This document shows, in pieces, positions 1 through 11,990 of a DNA stretch of 64,000 nt; within the stretch, counting starts at the first letter, position 1, and each line of letters starts with the position of its first letter. Source of the stretch: Jackrogersella multiformis (Eukaryota; Ascomycota; Sordariomycetes; Xylariales; Hypoxylaceae); assembly GCA_902806575.1 (NCBI GenBank), contig CADCXD010000010.1:2604001-2668000 (forward strand), in the 5' to 3' direction. The position numbers were made by a program, and so were the translations under genes. A model generated the notes under the pieces. The model was given only the letters and a program-made list of their open reading frames with translations, was not told the DNA's origin and did not search any database.

Positions 1-3000
1 ATTTACTACTAAACTTAAATAAAGTTTCCTTCGTAAAACGATCCTAAGATAATAATACTTAATTTGCACTTTTATTATAAAAAAAGGTATAAATAAATGT
101 AGCCTTACGGGAATTATCCTATTTTTAAATTATAAAAATTAAAGATTCCGACTTAAATTTTTAAAAAGCTTTAACGTTATATCTTATTAAATTTTACGAT
201 TAAATTAAGATAAAATATATTAAGCTGCGATAATTAAAAGATTAATTAAAAATAAAATAAAGATTATAAAAAAATCTTATTTAAAATTAATTTTAAAATA
301 TAAACTTATTATTATATAATGAAAATAAATATTAAGTATAAGTATTATTAAATTTCGGAAGTTTAGTTTTAATGATATTTTTTTTTAAAGTAAGGAAATA
401 AAAGTTATTAATTATTAAAAGATAATATGCTTAATTTATATTAGCTTTTAATTTAACTTAAATCTTTTTTATAAAACGTTATTATATTAATTTTCTTATC
501 TTTTATTATTAAGAAGATTATTTTTTTTAAATTAATTTTAAGTTAAGTATTTTGGATAATAAATGCGATATTATTATATTATAATAATAAATGAAAATTT
601 ATAAATTTGTAAATTTTTTTTTAAACTTTAAAAAGATTAAGTTTAATTCTTTTTATTATCGAAAATATTATATTAATTTAACTTTATATAACTTTAAAAA
701 GTTAATTAATATAGCGGTAGTAAAAAATATTAAAGTAAATAAAACGTTAAGGAATGTTCTTAAAGAATTTTGTGAATTTATGTATATTATAATTAAGGAA
801 ATAAGGTAACGCTTTTTAAATTATTAACCTTAAGATTATTTTATCGATCTTTAAAAAAGAAAGATATTTTTTTAAGGACCTTTTTACGTTATAAGCGAAA
901 GGGAATTTAATATATTTAAATTATAATTAAATAAAATAATTAATAATGGTTAAATCTAGAAATTAATCTTATTTTATATAATACTTATAATATTTATTAA
1001 TAAATCTAATTTTTAAAACTTTTCTAAGCTAATAGTTAACTATTAAAGCTTAAATAATATTACTATCTTTATTTGCTATCTTATATCGTTAATATTAAAA
1101 TTATAAGCTTATTTTAAAATTGTAAAATGGTTTATAAAGATCGATTTTAAGTTAAGATTTTACTTAGTTAAAATTAAGGAAAAAGATAAATAGAAAATAA
1201 TATTCCATTATAAGTATAGCTTTTTCGAATACTTAATAATATCATTTAAATTAATTAACGCTCCCGCAACCTTTTAATTAATAATAAATAATATTTTTTA
1301 AAATCTTATCGATTTAAACCTTTTAATATATTTAAATAATCTTTTTATTTATGTAAATATAATAAAGAAATACGATAAGATTATTAAAAAAATCTTAAAA
1401 AGATTTATAAAATATTATTTAGCGGTTAATTTACGAAAGTATTTTTAAAGAATATAAAAAATAAATTTTTTAAGATATATTATCGAAGTAAATAATATTT
1501 TAATAGCTTAAAATAAAATTAATTATATTAATAATTAAGAAATATTTAAATTCCTTAAGAAATTTTAGCAATTTATCGGTTTCGTAAATTTTTATTAACG
1601 ATTTATAAAAAAATTCTCGGAAATAATAAAATCAATTATTAACATAAATAAAAGAGATAAAAAAGATTAAAAATAAATTAAGGAAATAAATAGATTTTTT
1701 AAGGAATTTAAATCCTAATTTATTTAAATTCTTATTATAATATATTTTAATCCTTTAAAATAAATTTATATTAAAGCCGATATATTAAATTATATTATTA
1801 ACGTCGTTCTTTCTTAAAAAAATAAATAAAATAAGCTTAAATTAATGGCTTATTATTTTTATAAATTTATATTAATAAAAATAAATTATAAGATTTATAA
1901 TAAAGAATTATTAATTATAATAAATTCTTTTAAAAAATAATATTAATATTTAAAAATGTTAAATATTAAATTAAAGTTTATTTTAATTATTAAAATTTAA
2001 CTTACTTTATAACGATTAAAATCTTAAACCGACATTAAACCCGATAAATATAAAAATTATTATTATATTAATTTATTATTAATTACCGATTAAAAAAATA
2101 AAATAATAAAGCCGATATCCTTTTAAATTATCGTAATATTAATTTAAGAAAAGAAAAGTTAAAAATTAACTTATAAAATTAATTTTATAAGATAAATATT
2201 TTTACATTCCTAAAGAACTTTATTTATCTCTTTAATAATTATTTTCGTTATATTAAGAAGATTATATAACTTTATTACCCTTAATTAAGCTTTCGATTTT
2301 ATAAAAAAATTAAAAAAAATAGTTATTAATAACTTAAAATATATTACGTAAACTATAAATCCCTTTAAAGACGTTATTTTTTAAAATAATCTCTTATATT
2401 AAAAAAGTAAACTTTAAATATTTATAAAATTTTAAAAAGAAATTATTTTTTTTAAATATAATATCCTTATCGCTAAATATATAAAAATAGATAAAACCTT
2501 AAAATTAATTATTTAAAACTTTTAGTAATTAAATATTAAAAATATTATCCGGGATTACGTACGAGGCTATTTAAAATATTAATAAAATAAGATCTCTCGT
2601 TACGCTTTATATAAATATTTTTAATCGATAAAATTATATTATAAACCTTAATTAATAATAGTAATAAACTTTATTATAAACCTTCTTTTATTAAACGATT
2701 ATAACTTCATTTAAGTAATAATAAATCTATTTTTAAAAATGGTTTACTTTATCTCTTTTAAGATAAAAAAAAAATCCAATAATTTAATTAAAATTTTTAT
2801 TAAATAATACTAAAAATTATATAACGTATCATTAAATATTATTTTTAACAAAAACTTTAAGTTTATTTTTTATATTTTAAAAAACTTCCTTAAAATAATA
2901 GGAATTAAATCCCGTATAAATATTACGTTTTACCTATAAACTAACGATTAAATAAAACGTTTTAATTAAATCTTAAAGGTTTACCTTAAGGCCTTTATTA

Positions 3001-4087
3001 ATTATAAAATAAATAATTAAGAAAACCTTTTCGTAATAATTAAATTTACTTATAATAATATTATTTTATTATTAATATAATTTATACTTTTTTATATTAA
3101 TTATAATTATTATTTAATTACTTATAACTTTTTTACGAGTATTTTACGTAATTTAAAAAGTAAATTATATATATATTAAATGATATAAATATACTAAAAA
3201 GCATAAAAATACCTAAAACGAAGCCATTAACGGATAAAAGAATAGATAAATAAATAACGAAAGGATATATTAACCTTCTAAAAGAAATAATTTATAATAT
3301 TTAATATAAAAAATATTAAAATAAAACACCTTATTAAGAAATTAAATAAAAAACTTTTAAGACTTTTTAAGATCTAATAAATAATCTTTTTTATAACAAT
3401 AAAACTTATTTTACTTAAAGGTTAAAAAATATATAACTCGTTTTATATTTTATTTATTAAACCTTACCGCGTTAATAATTAAGAACTTTTTAACCTTAAT
3501 TAAATTTTACGTAAAATAATCCCGATAAAGCTTAAAAACTATTAAATAAAACAAGTTATAAACTTTATTAAAAATTAAGGTAAAGTAAAATATTTTATTA
3601 AATAAGAAGGTTAACCAGCTAAAAAATATTAAATTTAAGAACCTTATAAATACATATTTAGCAACGAAATAAAGGCAATAATCAAGCTATTTTATAAGCG
3701 ATATGCCGACAAACCTTATAATCTTACAATCCTTTAAAATGCTTAAAATTAAATATTAAAAAAAAGGAAACTAATATTATACGAATAAGCTTCACAAAGT
3801 AAAGTATAATTAATATATACATATATATTAATTAATATAAGATATATTAAAACTTATAAAACAAAATTATTAAATAAAATTAATTAAAAAACTTAATCAA
3901 TATATATAAAAATAAACCAACAAGAATAAGAAGGCGTCAACGGCGCTTAAGGAAATATTTAGATTATATACATATAAATCATTATACCTCGTTTCGTAAA
4001 AAGAGATAAAAGGTAAGGACCTTAAGACTATAAAGAATTATAATTCGAAATTGAACTACAGTTCCAAGCCTTATTGCCCTTATCACA
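1..4087 (+). mobile_element. RIP-degraded Ty3/gypsy chromovirus (copy 1, 5' end outside window)
   Basis: This is a retrotransposon relic whose coding capacity is destroyed. Read on + through many TAA/TAG codons, the pol order is recognisable. A reverse-transcriptase core lies at about 1100-1400: the NAPATF segment near 1280, and the catalytic YLDD box reads YLNN at 1329-1340. The RT/RNase H junction (FIGFVNFY-like) is near 1565-1610 and an RNase H segment lies at about 1770-1960. Integrase spans about 2500-3000 (RDYVRGY near 2550, FLKMVYFIPF near 2735). A chromodomain-like end (VKYFIK..EG) is at about 3580-3655. RT before integrase identifies Ty3/gypsy, and the terminal chromodomain a chromovirus. 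Stops fall where Trp or Gln is expected, as G-to-A and C-to-T changes would give. A purine-rich tract at about 3757-3770 precedes the LTR, agreeing with + orientation. ORFs inside, such as 591-809, are chance products of AT-rich DNA. Confidence 0.9.
3775..4087 (+). repeat. 3' LTR of chromovirus copy 1
   Basis: The LTR is 313 bp and runs from TATTATACG (originally TGTCATACGG) to CCTTATCACA, with TG..CA ends allowing for RIP. Its limits were set by alignment to the reverse complement of both LTRs of copy 2 (47345-52810). Nearly all differences are transitions. The outer ~100 bp, toward 4087, keep a normal base composition while the inner part is AT-saturated. The 5 bases after it, CTTAC, would be one half of the target-site duplication; the other half lies outside the window. 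Confidence 0.88.
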
Positions 4088-4365
4088 CTTACCTAGGTAG
4101 GTACTTTGCCAAGAATGCAAGTACAAGTACGTACCTAGGTAAGTATCTAATAACGATATCCAAGATGGGATTCAGCAAAAATAATGCTCCCAAAATAATA
4201 TCTTAACCTACACATTGATAATCAAGTATAGCCTTTAGGATAGATGCAAGACTAGACCTACAGTATCGTATCCTAGGTATAATTTGTAATGATCTTGTTA
4301 GGCTTCACCTTATTAAATCCATCCTGTGAGAGGTCAACGCCGGCCATGATGCCCACGGTCCGGTG

Positions 4366-4451
4366 TGCTGTCCATGGTCTGAGTACTGTCCATGGTCTGC
4401 AGTACTGTCCATGGTCTGAATGGTGTCTATAGTATGACTGGTATCCATGGT
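4366..4451. repeat. Imperfect ~19-bp tandem repeat
   Basis: Three near-identical units contain CTGTCCATGGTCTG, at about 4368, 4385 and 4404. Two more diverged units follow (GTGTCTATAGTATGA and a unit with TATCCATGG). It lies in the gene-free DNA between the chromovirus end and the coding fragment that starts near 4599. The rest of 4088-4598 holds only TACCTAGGTA-type palindromes. The units carry many CCATGG sites but no open frame. Confidence 0.75.
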
Positions 4452-4598
4452 ATAAGAAGAAGGTATTTAAAGATCTAACTTAAGTCTCTCGAAGACGTAC
4501 GAAGATAAAGAGGATAAAAGCAGAATTTACCTCCCTCCCGCGACTTCGTCTATTAAAGTATGCTTATTGTATGTTTTAAATTTACCAACTACAACTAA

Positions 4599-5045
4599 AA
4601 TTGCGTCGGCGAAGCTTCAGTGCCATCGGCCATCGCAACAGACATATTCGAGACTGGATACCTAATCAACAAACCGACTGACCCTATTTGGAAGGAGCAC
4701 GTTGAAGAGGCTGAGCGGCTAGGGCTAAAATTCACCGAAATGAATGCCATGCCGGGTGACGATGCACGGCAACGGCTACCGACTGCAGGTACCACAGTGG
4801 ATCGAACTACAGACGCTACAGTTCACTGGGATTCCTCACTGCAACCATGGATCAGCACCCAGCAGGTTTTGGATGGACGCTTAGAGTCTATGAGCGTGTC
4901 CTACCCACCATACCAGGACCCGGACCAGCATTCAACCAATCGATTGCCCGGTGTCCAGCAGCAACCCCAGATCGTCTCCAACATGGATAACCCAACAATG
5001 GTCGATGTCGATCGGATGAATCAGAGCAACGGGTGGGAATTTTGA
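4599..5045 (+). pseudogene. Orphan 3' coding fragment, unrecognised
   Basis: A 149-codon open frame runs from just after an in-frame TAA (4596-4598) to a TGA at 5043-5045, without an upstream in-frame ATG. Base composition and codon use look like real coding DNA: an acidic, Pro/Gln/Asn-rich polypeptide with a helical start (EEAERLGLKF) and a disordered tail ending NGWEF. The absence of a start and its position 0.5 kb from a retrotransposon end suggest a surviving last exon of a lost gene. A regulatory-protein C-terminus is possible, but no family is recognised. It could also be the last exon of a gene whose start was not found. Confidence 0.35.
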
Positions 5046-5494
5046 GGATATTTAGTGCCATTGCTGTAATTGGCCCTGAATCAAATGTGATGGTTGGCAT
5101 ATTATTTCGTTGGTGATTGAGTTAAGAATTAACCATTACTACCTAAGATGACCATTATTATTAGGAGTAACGTTTAGTATCTTTACGGTACTTAGCCAGA
5201 CAAATGATAATAATAAGCTTTACCAAAATTGTTTTCAGTTAATTATATTATAAGGACCGTGAACTAAACTATGGTAGTTGAATTATGAAAACTGGATTTA
5301 TGAATTCCCATATATTATGCTACTTTATTCTCGGTTTCGGAATCCACGATATTTTTCGGAGCGTTAAAACTGCGATCTGAATCCTGTTCGTTCGTGTCGT
5401 TGGAGAAATTTGGGGTATAGATTTGGTAAGGGGTAAATGTGGGGCCAGGTGTAAAAAAGGGGGAGGTCCAGTGCGGAAAATTTATTACTTACCT
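5046..5494. other. Intergenic, no gene seen
   Basis: AT-leaning sequence between the orphan fragment and the end of the ABC-transporter relic. No open frame, RNA gene or repeat is supported here. Confidence 0.6.
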
Positions 5495-8127
5495 ACCTCT
5501 CATAGCCTCATCAAGCACTAATATGCCGCCTTTGCCACTCTTCTTCTATTGATGCACCATGGAGCAGTTGTCTCTGGCCGGCCGACCAGGCCGCGGGATC
5601 CAACGGGGTATCTACCTAGGTAGACCTCCCTGTGCGCTGATAGAGTCGCATAGCCTCACTCTCTCCAGTACTTGGCTGATCATCGCATCGTCAGTGTGTT
5701 TTCCTTCGCTACCATTATTAGAGTTACCACCGCCAGCGAAAGTAGAAGCGGAAGCTAAAGAAAGCAGGCTCATGTTGAATCGCAGAGTCCCGGAGGCGAA
5801 TAATAGGTCCTGCAGGACGACGTCGATGCGTACACGCAAGTCGGCTCGCTTTACGGTGGCTACGTCGACGAAGTTGATGTTGATCTGACCCTGGCATGAT
5901 GACTCATCAAGCATCCGCAGCAGTGCAAGCGGCAATGATGTCTTGCCACTTCTGATGTGCTCGTAGATGGCTACGTGCTGGCCGGACTGAATAGACAAGG
6001 TGATATTCTTCAGTGCTGGTTCCGCAGTAGGTCTGTTTTTATGTCAATTAGGGGACTTTTTGATTTCGTCCGCGCCTGTCGTGGGCAATCTTGGGCCTAA
6101 TAACGCAGCCGCGTAGAAGATAGAGAAAAAAAGAGTGAGGCAGAAAAGAGGAAAGAAACTGTGGGAGGAAGAACTTGCCCATACGAAGCAACAATATCAA
6201 AGAACCGCATCGCGCCTCTACTTGGCTAATATGAAGGTAGCCGGGAGGTCGACTCAGTCTTAGCCTCCTGTTCATCCTCGTCTTCGACCTCTATATCCGC
6301 CACAAACAGCTTGACGCGGGCGACAGCACCGACGCTAGACTCAAGCTTCGTCCAGTTTTGGATGAGGCGGCCGCGTCAAGCTGGAACGCACAAAAACTAA
6401 CAGACTAACACCGATACTGCTCCCGGTGAAGAAGTCTTGCCACGTGAATACCTAGGTTAGCACATCTTACCTCGACGCAATTCTAGGTGTAGTTAGTATG
6501 GTCATATGGCAATTATAAATGGCTATGGTCTGCAATCTTACCTAGTGACGTAGATCAGAAAACCTTAGTGATGTAGTACATGTAGACGACAAGATCCCCA
6601 TGGTTGCGTTGAGGGACCGTATGAGATTTATCCGTCTCCTCGGCTATGTCGGCCGATACCTAGGACACTTCGCGAGCTAGCTCTGAGTTTTTGGACTCAG
6701 TGGTCTCCTTGAAATCCTCAACATTAGACTCTGGCTGCATATAAATTCCAAGTTTGCTGACATAGCCATAGCCTTGGAGGAGGGACGAGGGGCTCCCGGT
6801 TTCTATGAAACTGCCGTCCTTAAATATAATGATAGCTTCCACGAGTGCCATGATGTTTTCTGTAGTCCTTTAGTCATTGGAACACGACTGGTGCTTCCAT
6901 GCTTCGAGGAGACATACTGTTATGTGGCTAGGGCAACGGTTGTTTATCGCGGTCTAAGAAGGCCAGCAGATGTAATACGACTCGACACACAGTGTTGGAA
7001 TCCACAATACTAAATACATTATCAAGAATAATGATTCCATGTCTGGTGTAAACAGCGCGGGCCAAGGCCTATGTAGTTGGTATAACCCTGGTTAGCGAGT
7101 CACATCAGGGTTAGGGTTGGAGTCGGACTTATGTCTTGCACTTCCCACGCTGGTCTTGTCACCTCAGTGCAGTCGCAGCAGGTCAATGCCAAAGCCGCAC
7201 GCGTACGTAACGCTGTTATACCATTTCTTATCGTAAGGCGACACACTTATGATGATCTGACGCACCGTTTTGTTTTCGAGCCACTGCTCCTGTGAGCAGT
7301 AAAATCTAGCCCAAGTTGCCGCGAGAATCTTACCAGTGGCTGGCTTCTAAGCCATGTATCGAGAGGCAGGAGGTCGATCAGCATGATAATCCTATCATAG
7401 CCGGCGCGGAACGTAGCGGCGAGCCAGGCGAAGCTAGTCCGGGTCTAGATCCCGCTCCTCTGCTCGGGCACTAGGGATCTGCCCGTGACGTCAGAATCCT
7501 CGCCCTTGGCCCCTCGCCGTAGCTCTGAACTTGAGCTGAAGCCGAATCTGGTACTGACTGTATTTGCCTTCTCAACAGACTCCAGCAGCAACGCTATACC
7601 AGTCAAAGCGAAAGCGAGGTTAAGCTACGGCGGGGACAGAACGGTCTACTTTTACTACTATTACGTGGTAACAATAACCAAATTGTATGAGTGCGTGAGA
7701 TTCCGAGCACCACTAGCACAGAGAAGTAAAGGCCGAGTAACGCAGGGCGCGGGTGTGGTCTGCAAAAGATGGTACTAGGGCTACGACTGTCGTAACAACG
7801 CTCAGTACATCGGCGGCAAGCGAGGCATCCATGGCGAATGCGGAATACCGGACCCGGAGCGCCAAGAACGCTAGTAAGCCCGTAAGTGCGGCGAGTTTAG
7901 CCCCTAAAAGTCTGGAGCGGAAAGAGGGAACGACAGCGGGGCCTGCGGGCGACTTCCGCCGGAGCAACAGTGCGGCGATGCGCACGGGTAGGAGCAGTAG
8001 AAATACCGCGGCCGGTAGGCAGGCGATAAATACGTCCTCGAATTGGAGGGTAAAGTCAAAGGAGCGGCAGTCCGGGCCCGAAGGTCCGGTCGCTCCCGGG
8101 CGGACAATTGCTACTAATTGTTGTCAT
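5495..8127 (-). pseudogene. Decayed ABCC (MRP-type) multidrug transporter
   Basis: Fragments of a fungal ABCC exporter lie in order on -, in shifting frames. An ATG at 8127 opens a Cys-Pro-rich N-terminus; a frameshift near 8060 leads into the TMD0 helices (to ~7740). The TMD0-TMD1 linker follows at about 7350-7640, containing PEQRSG. The second half of NBD1 is at about 7310-6660, with Walker B ILDNVFS near 7030 and the post-NBD segment FKDGSFIETGS near 6810. The last TMD2 helix and linker (WTKLESSVGAVAR) lie near 6330. NBD2 is at 5998-5500: a Walker A remnant ending RSGKTS near 5935 and Walker B ILVLDEA near 5505. TMD1 and the NBD1 Walker A are missing, most of TMD2 is unreadable, and the C-terminus ends after Walker B. 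About 2.6 kb remains of a usual ~4.5 kb. Base composition is normal, so decay was by deletion and frameshift rather than RIP. Confidence 0.85.
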
Positions 8128-11100
8128 TAATCAAGAGGGATGTAAAATGCAGGTACAGATTGAATCGTGCTACCGTGCAGCTGCGGTGGTACTACTAGGT
8201 ACCTAGGTACCTACAGGCTCACGCTAGTGGCTAGCCACCTGTCCACCCATCCAATCCATCCCATTCACCCTTTTTAGTCTAGCGTAACCGCCTATCAAAA
8301 AGGGGCTTCTTACCTCTTACATCGTGTAAATCACTATCCTCCCCTTCCAGTCGCAGTGTCTCCCGTCTTGTTCTCTCAGTCTGCGGCATTCCTTTGCGGT
8401 CTCCGATCCTGCCGCCCATACTCCCGAGGGATGGTTTTTTATGCAGGAGATTTTATCCTGGCCCACTGTATGTGGCGTCCATGTTCTGCTCGGGCTTCTC
8501 GCCGTCCTCTCCGGTTGGGAAGTAGCCAGCTAAGCAGCCAACCACACACAAATGCCAAGAAGCGTACTCTATCAATTGCTTCGTCGCCAAGCCTAGCAAC
8601 GATGTGACTGGCCGGCTACCGCAATCTTTATATCCGCCAGTTTGGCCCCGATACCATGATGTGCAGGTGGATGAATATAGCGCGCACAAAGACCTTGACC
8701 CCGAGTCAGCCCCAACCGTATCCTGCAGACCAGCAGTCCTTCTTCAAGCCGCGGAATTAACCTCGGGCTATTCGGAGATTGAGCATAGGAACCACTACGC
8801 GCCACCAGTTCCATCACGTTCAGGTGTCTTTGGCTGTCTATCTGCGTCTTCCGCTACTTCACCTTGGTGATCTCGCAGAGCACCTTAGCTACCTCGTTCT
8901 GGTACCCGGATACTATGATCACGTCTATGGTATCAGTGTCTAGGAGGTATGAATTGGGAACTGCGTATAGATCACCTTATAGATGTAACGTGAGATCAGA
9001 AGAGCGTTTTGTACAGAAAACTCCCAAGTTCTCGCATCAGATTCACAAGAAGCCCCTTCGCAGGAGTTCGGTGGCTTGGTGTTTCTATACTAGTGGCGGT
9101 GATCGGAGAAATCGGCCAAGGCTAACTCTCTTGAATATGCATAGATAGAGTCAGTCTTCTTAGAGGCGCGTCGAGTACCAATATTGTTGGCCCCTATGCG
9201 CGTTACTAAGACATTAGAGCTTTCGGTGTCCTAGTTTTTGCTCGGCGTATCAAGGCCGACTATCTATGTCGAATCCGGAATATTTGGTGCGTCGCTCATG
9301 AAGTCAAGAGATATCTCGCACTCGGCCGAACTAGAATCTAGTGCCATAGCAAAGAGCGAGAAAAGATCCAATAGTGACTGGGTTAGGTTCACTCTGTCTA
9401 TACCGGAGAGCCCCTGATTCTACGAAACCATCAAATAAGCCGCAATATTGTTGTAGAATGGGTAGTGTGGGGTTAGTTTGAAACTCATCTCATGAAATGG
9501 GAGCGCTAAGTCCGAGCCACTTGCCGTCTCAGCTGTTCAGGTGGACTCGGTACCTAATGATGCTGCTGCTTGGGGCACGAGAAGATGAGTGGGCGATGAT
9601 TAACTACCATATGATCATAACCCTCCTTTTCCGTCTCAGCGTGAATTTGAGCCAATGTTGCACTACAAATGCTATCCATGCGATTCTGTCTTCTCCTCAT
9701 GGCGCTTCGTGCGATGCCACTCTTGATCTTATCCGCCACCTCTTGCTCGCGCGGTCCTCGATCCTCCACAGGGTTCTCGGTCCGTACCTAGCCTAGGTAA
9801 TCATGTCATACGATACTAATATTGATGTTAACCTGACAGAATGGATAGGTTTCGTCGCAGGAGACAAGTCTAGCATTCATTCATATTTCTCGTTCCTTAT
9901 CTTACTACCAGGCCTCTAAAGGTAAGCTTTTATTCTCTAATGTGAACCTACTAGAGCCATTTCCGCTTAATATACCTAGGTAAGTTATTGAGACAAGATC
10001 AAGCAATCACTTACCAAACCCACTACAACAAGGAGGTTCTGCGAGTCGCGGTGAGCCCCGGGGGTGTCACGTGTCTCCAGGAAAGTTGCGCGGCCACTTA
10101 AACGTTCATAACTTAACGAAATCTTAGATGCATGCACTAGAGTCTGTGCCGCTAGCATTATATACCAAGAACTCTAAAGTGATGTTAGTGAATGAATCTT
10201 GTATGTCAAAAATTATTTACATCTTTACTACGGGAGTGGTTTCATGGTTCCGGAGCTGTGCGGGAGCATCACGTGATATTCCCCGGATCACGATGAAACG
10301 GACATTTTTTTAATTCCCTTTTTAATAATTTTCGAGTAGTAGCCTCGTAATTCGTCTTCCAGTACATACGAAGCTTGAAAATTCCTAAAAGTTATGTTGT
10401 TAGCGGCTGATACCCAGGTATTAGGCTAGACGGTGTTTAATCACGAGGGATAAAAAGGGGCTAAAAGGGGGAATTGCTCACCTCGAAATCGGCTCTATGT
10501 ACTGAGGCCGGCATCCTCCAGTTGAGATAATTGTTTGAACAAGACCTTGGTTTCGTGTCGCTAGTCACTTTCTAAGAGTAGGTAGTTAGCTCAACGTCGG
10601 CTTCAATGGGCGTCATTTCAACTGCTCTGCGAATGTCTTCTATTACTAATGATCTCGACGGGTTGTCGCGATACTAGGTACCTAGAATCTACTATTCATG
10701 TCTTCAACCAATAGTGCTATCTCACTTTAATTATTTTGACCAAATCCTTGATTGATTTCTCGCGAAAGTTGTTACGATTGTCAGTTCCGTAGCTCAATGC
10801 TACCCCTGAGAGTAGCTGATATCGTCGCATCAGAGTCAAACCGCAACTAGTGCTAAATGCTGAGGTAAGCAAGAGATCCTGAATCATAATCTTATATATG
10901 TGTAATCACGTAAGAATACGTATCATTTCATTTACCGAGAGGATGCAAGAAATTTAGAGAAATTTGAACCAAACCCCCCCCTTTTAGGTGCAGATGTGGC
11001 TAGAAACAGGCCGGCACCTTCACGCGAGGCATCGCCACCGCCTAGATTTGGAGTGGAATACATGAAGAATAGGACGTTACAGTAATTCCGAACTAGCTAA

Positions 11101-11990
11101 AACCAATGCTTAGACTTTCTCGTAAAGATAGCAGTTTTTTGCCGCAGAGCAAGATCTAGACCGGCTTTCGAATAGAGGAGTTAAATAAAGCCCAGCAGAC
11201 AAGTGAGCATCAGTGTATGATTTCGCTCTCTGAGCCTGATGAACGTGACCGATATCATAGCGCATATCTAGGTAGATTTCGAATTACTCGGCTTTTACAG
11301 AGCCCCTTCCCACTATAGCCCCCTACCCAGCCCTGGAGAGATAAGCTCTCAACATTCCAAGCCACATACCTCGACGACAAGGACTTATTCTATCATACCC
11401 AACATCTCTAACAAGAACACCAAAAAGTTCAGAAGTTAAGGCAAAATGCTAGAACCTGTTACTCTACTCCACAGAAATGAAACCAAACTAGGCGAATTAA
11501 ACAAGTCAACGACGTAGTATTCCTATCAACGCGCTACCTATTACCTACTACTTACTAGCCACCGCCTAGATAGACTAGCAGAACGCACGCTACCGCTTTT
11601 GCACGCTCCCTTACTCCGGCAAAACTTGATTTTATTCATTTGGTTTTGTGTGTCTGTCTGCTTTCCTTCGCGTCTGCAGGGGAGCCGAGAACAGTTCCCT
11701 TCCGCCGTTTCTGACCCTCTGATCGATTAATCAAGTAACGACCCGCAACAACAGCAACCAACTGCCTACGATACCTCCTCAAATCCCAAGAACCTGCAAG
11801 TAGTTCCCTAGGGTACCTAGCCAGGCTAGCCGCGCACCCATCCCCCCCTGGTCTTCCCCCTCGTGGGCGTAGGGGTACGAAAAACATCACCATCGTCGTT
11901 GCCGTAATGGTTCCGACTCTCCGCACCAATCATGTCTACGTCCATCTCTGAGCCCTTGTCCTTGTTCCTGCGGCCGACGCCACGGCTATT
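8128..11990. other. 3.9 kb without an intact gene; scattered coding-like debris
   Basis: No gene can be built here. Stretches with coding-like composition but broken frames occur on - at about 8450-8960 (a hydrophobic run near 8480-8560, and VDVIIVSGY-like text near 8930) and at 9554-9769 (a basic helical segment with RRRQNRMDS). Both may be relics like the neighbouring ABC transporter, but I cannot name the families. TACCTAGGTA-type palindromes occur near 8197, 9790, 9975, 10675 and 11270. The last ~350 bp before 11990 is probably 3' UTR of the Rae1 gene. Confidence 0.5.

Noticed and set aside
591..809. 72-codon ORF in the AT-rich block
   Set aside because: Lys/Asn/Ile/Tyr-only product expected by chance in RIPped DNA, within the degraded chromovirus.
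4620..4622. GTG start for the 4620-5045 ORF
   Set aside because: GTG is not a normal nuclear start in fungi; the frame has no ATG upstream, so it is treated as a 3' fragment.
10780..10860. tRNA-like text near TCCGTAGCTCAATGCTA
   Set aside because: No cloverleaf with acceptor stem and TTC loop could be formed.
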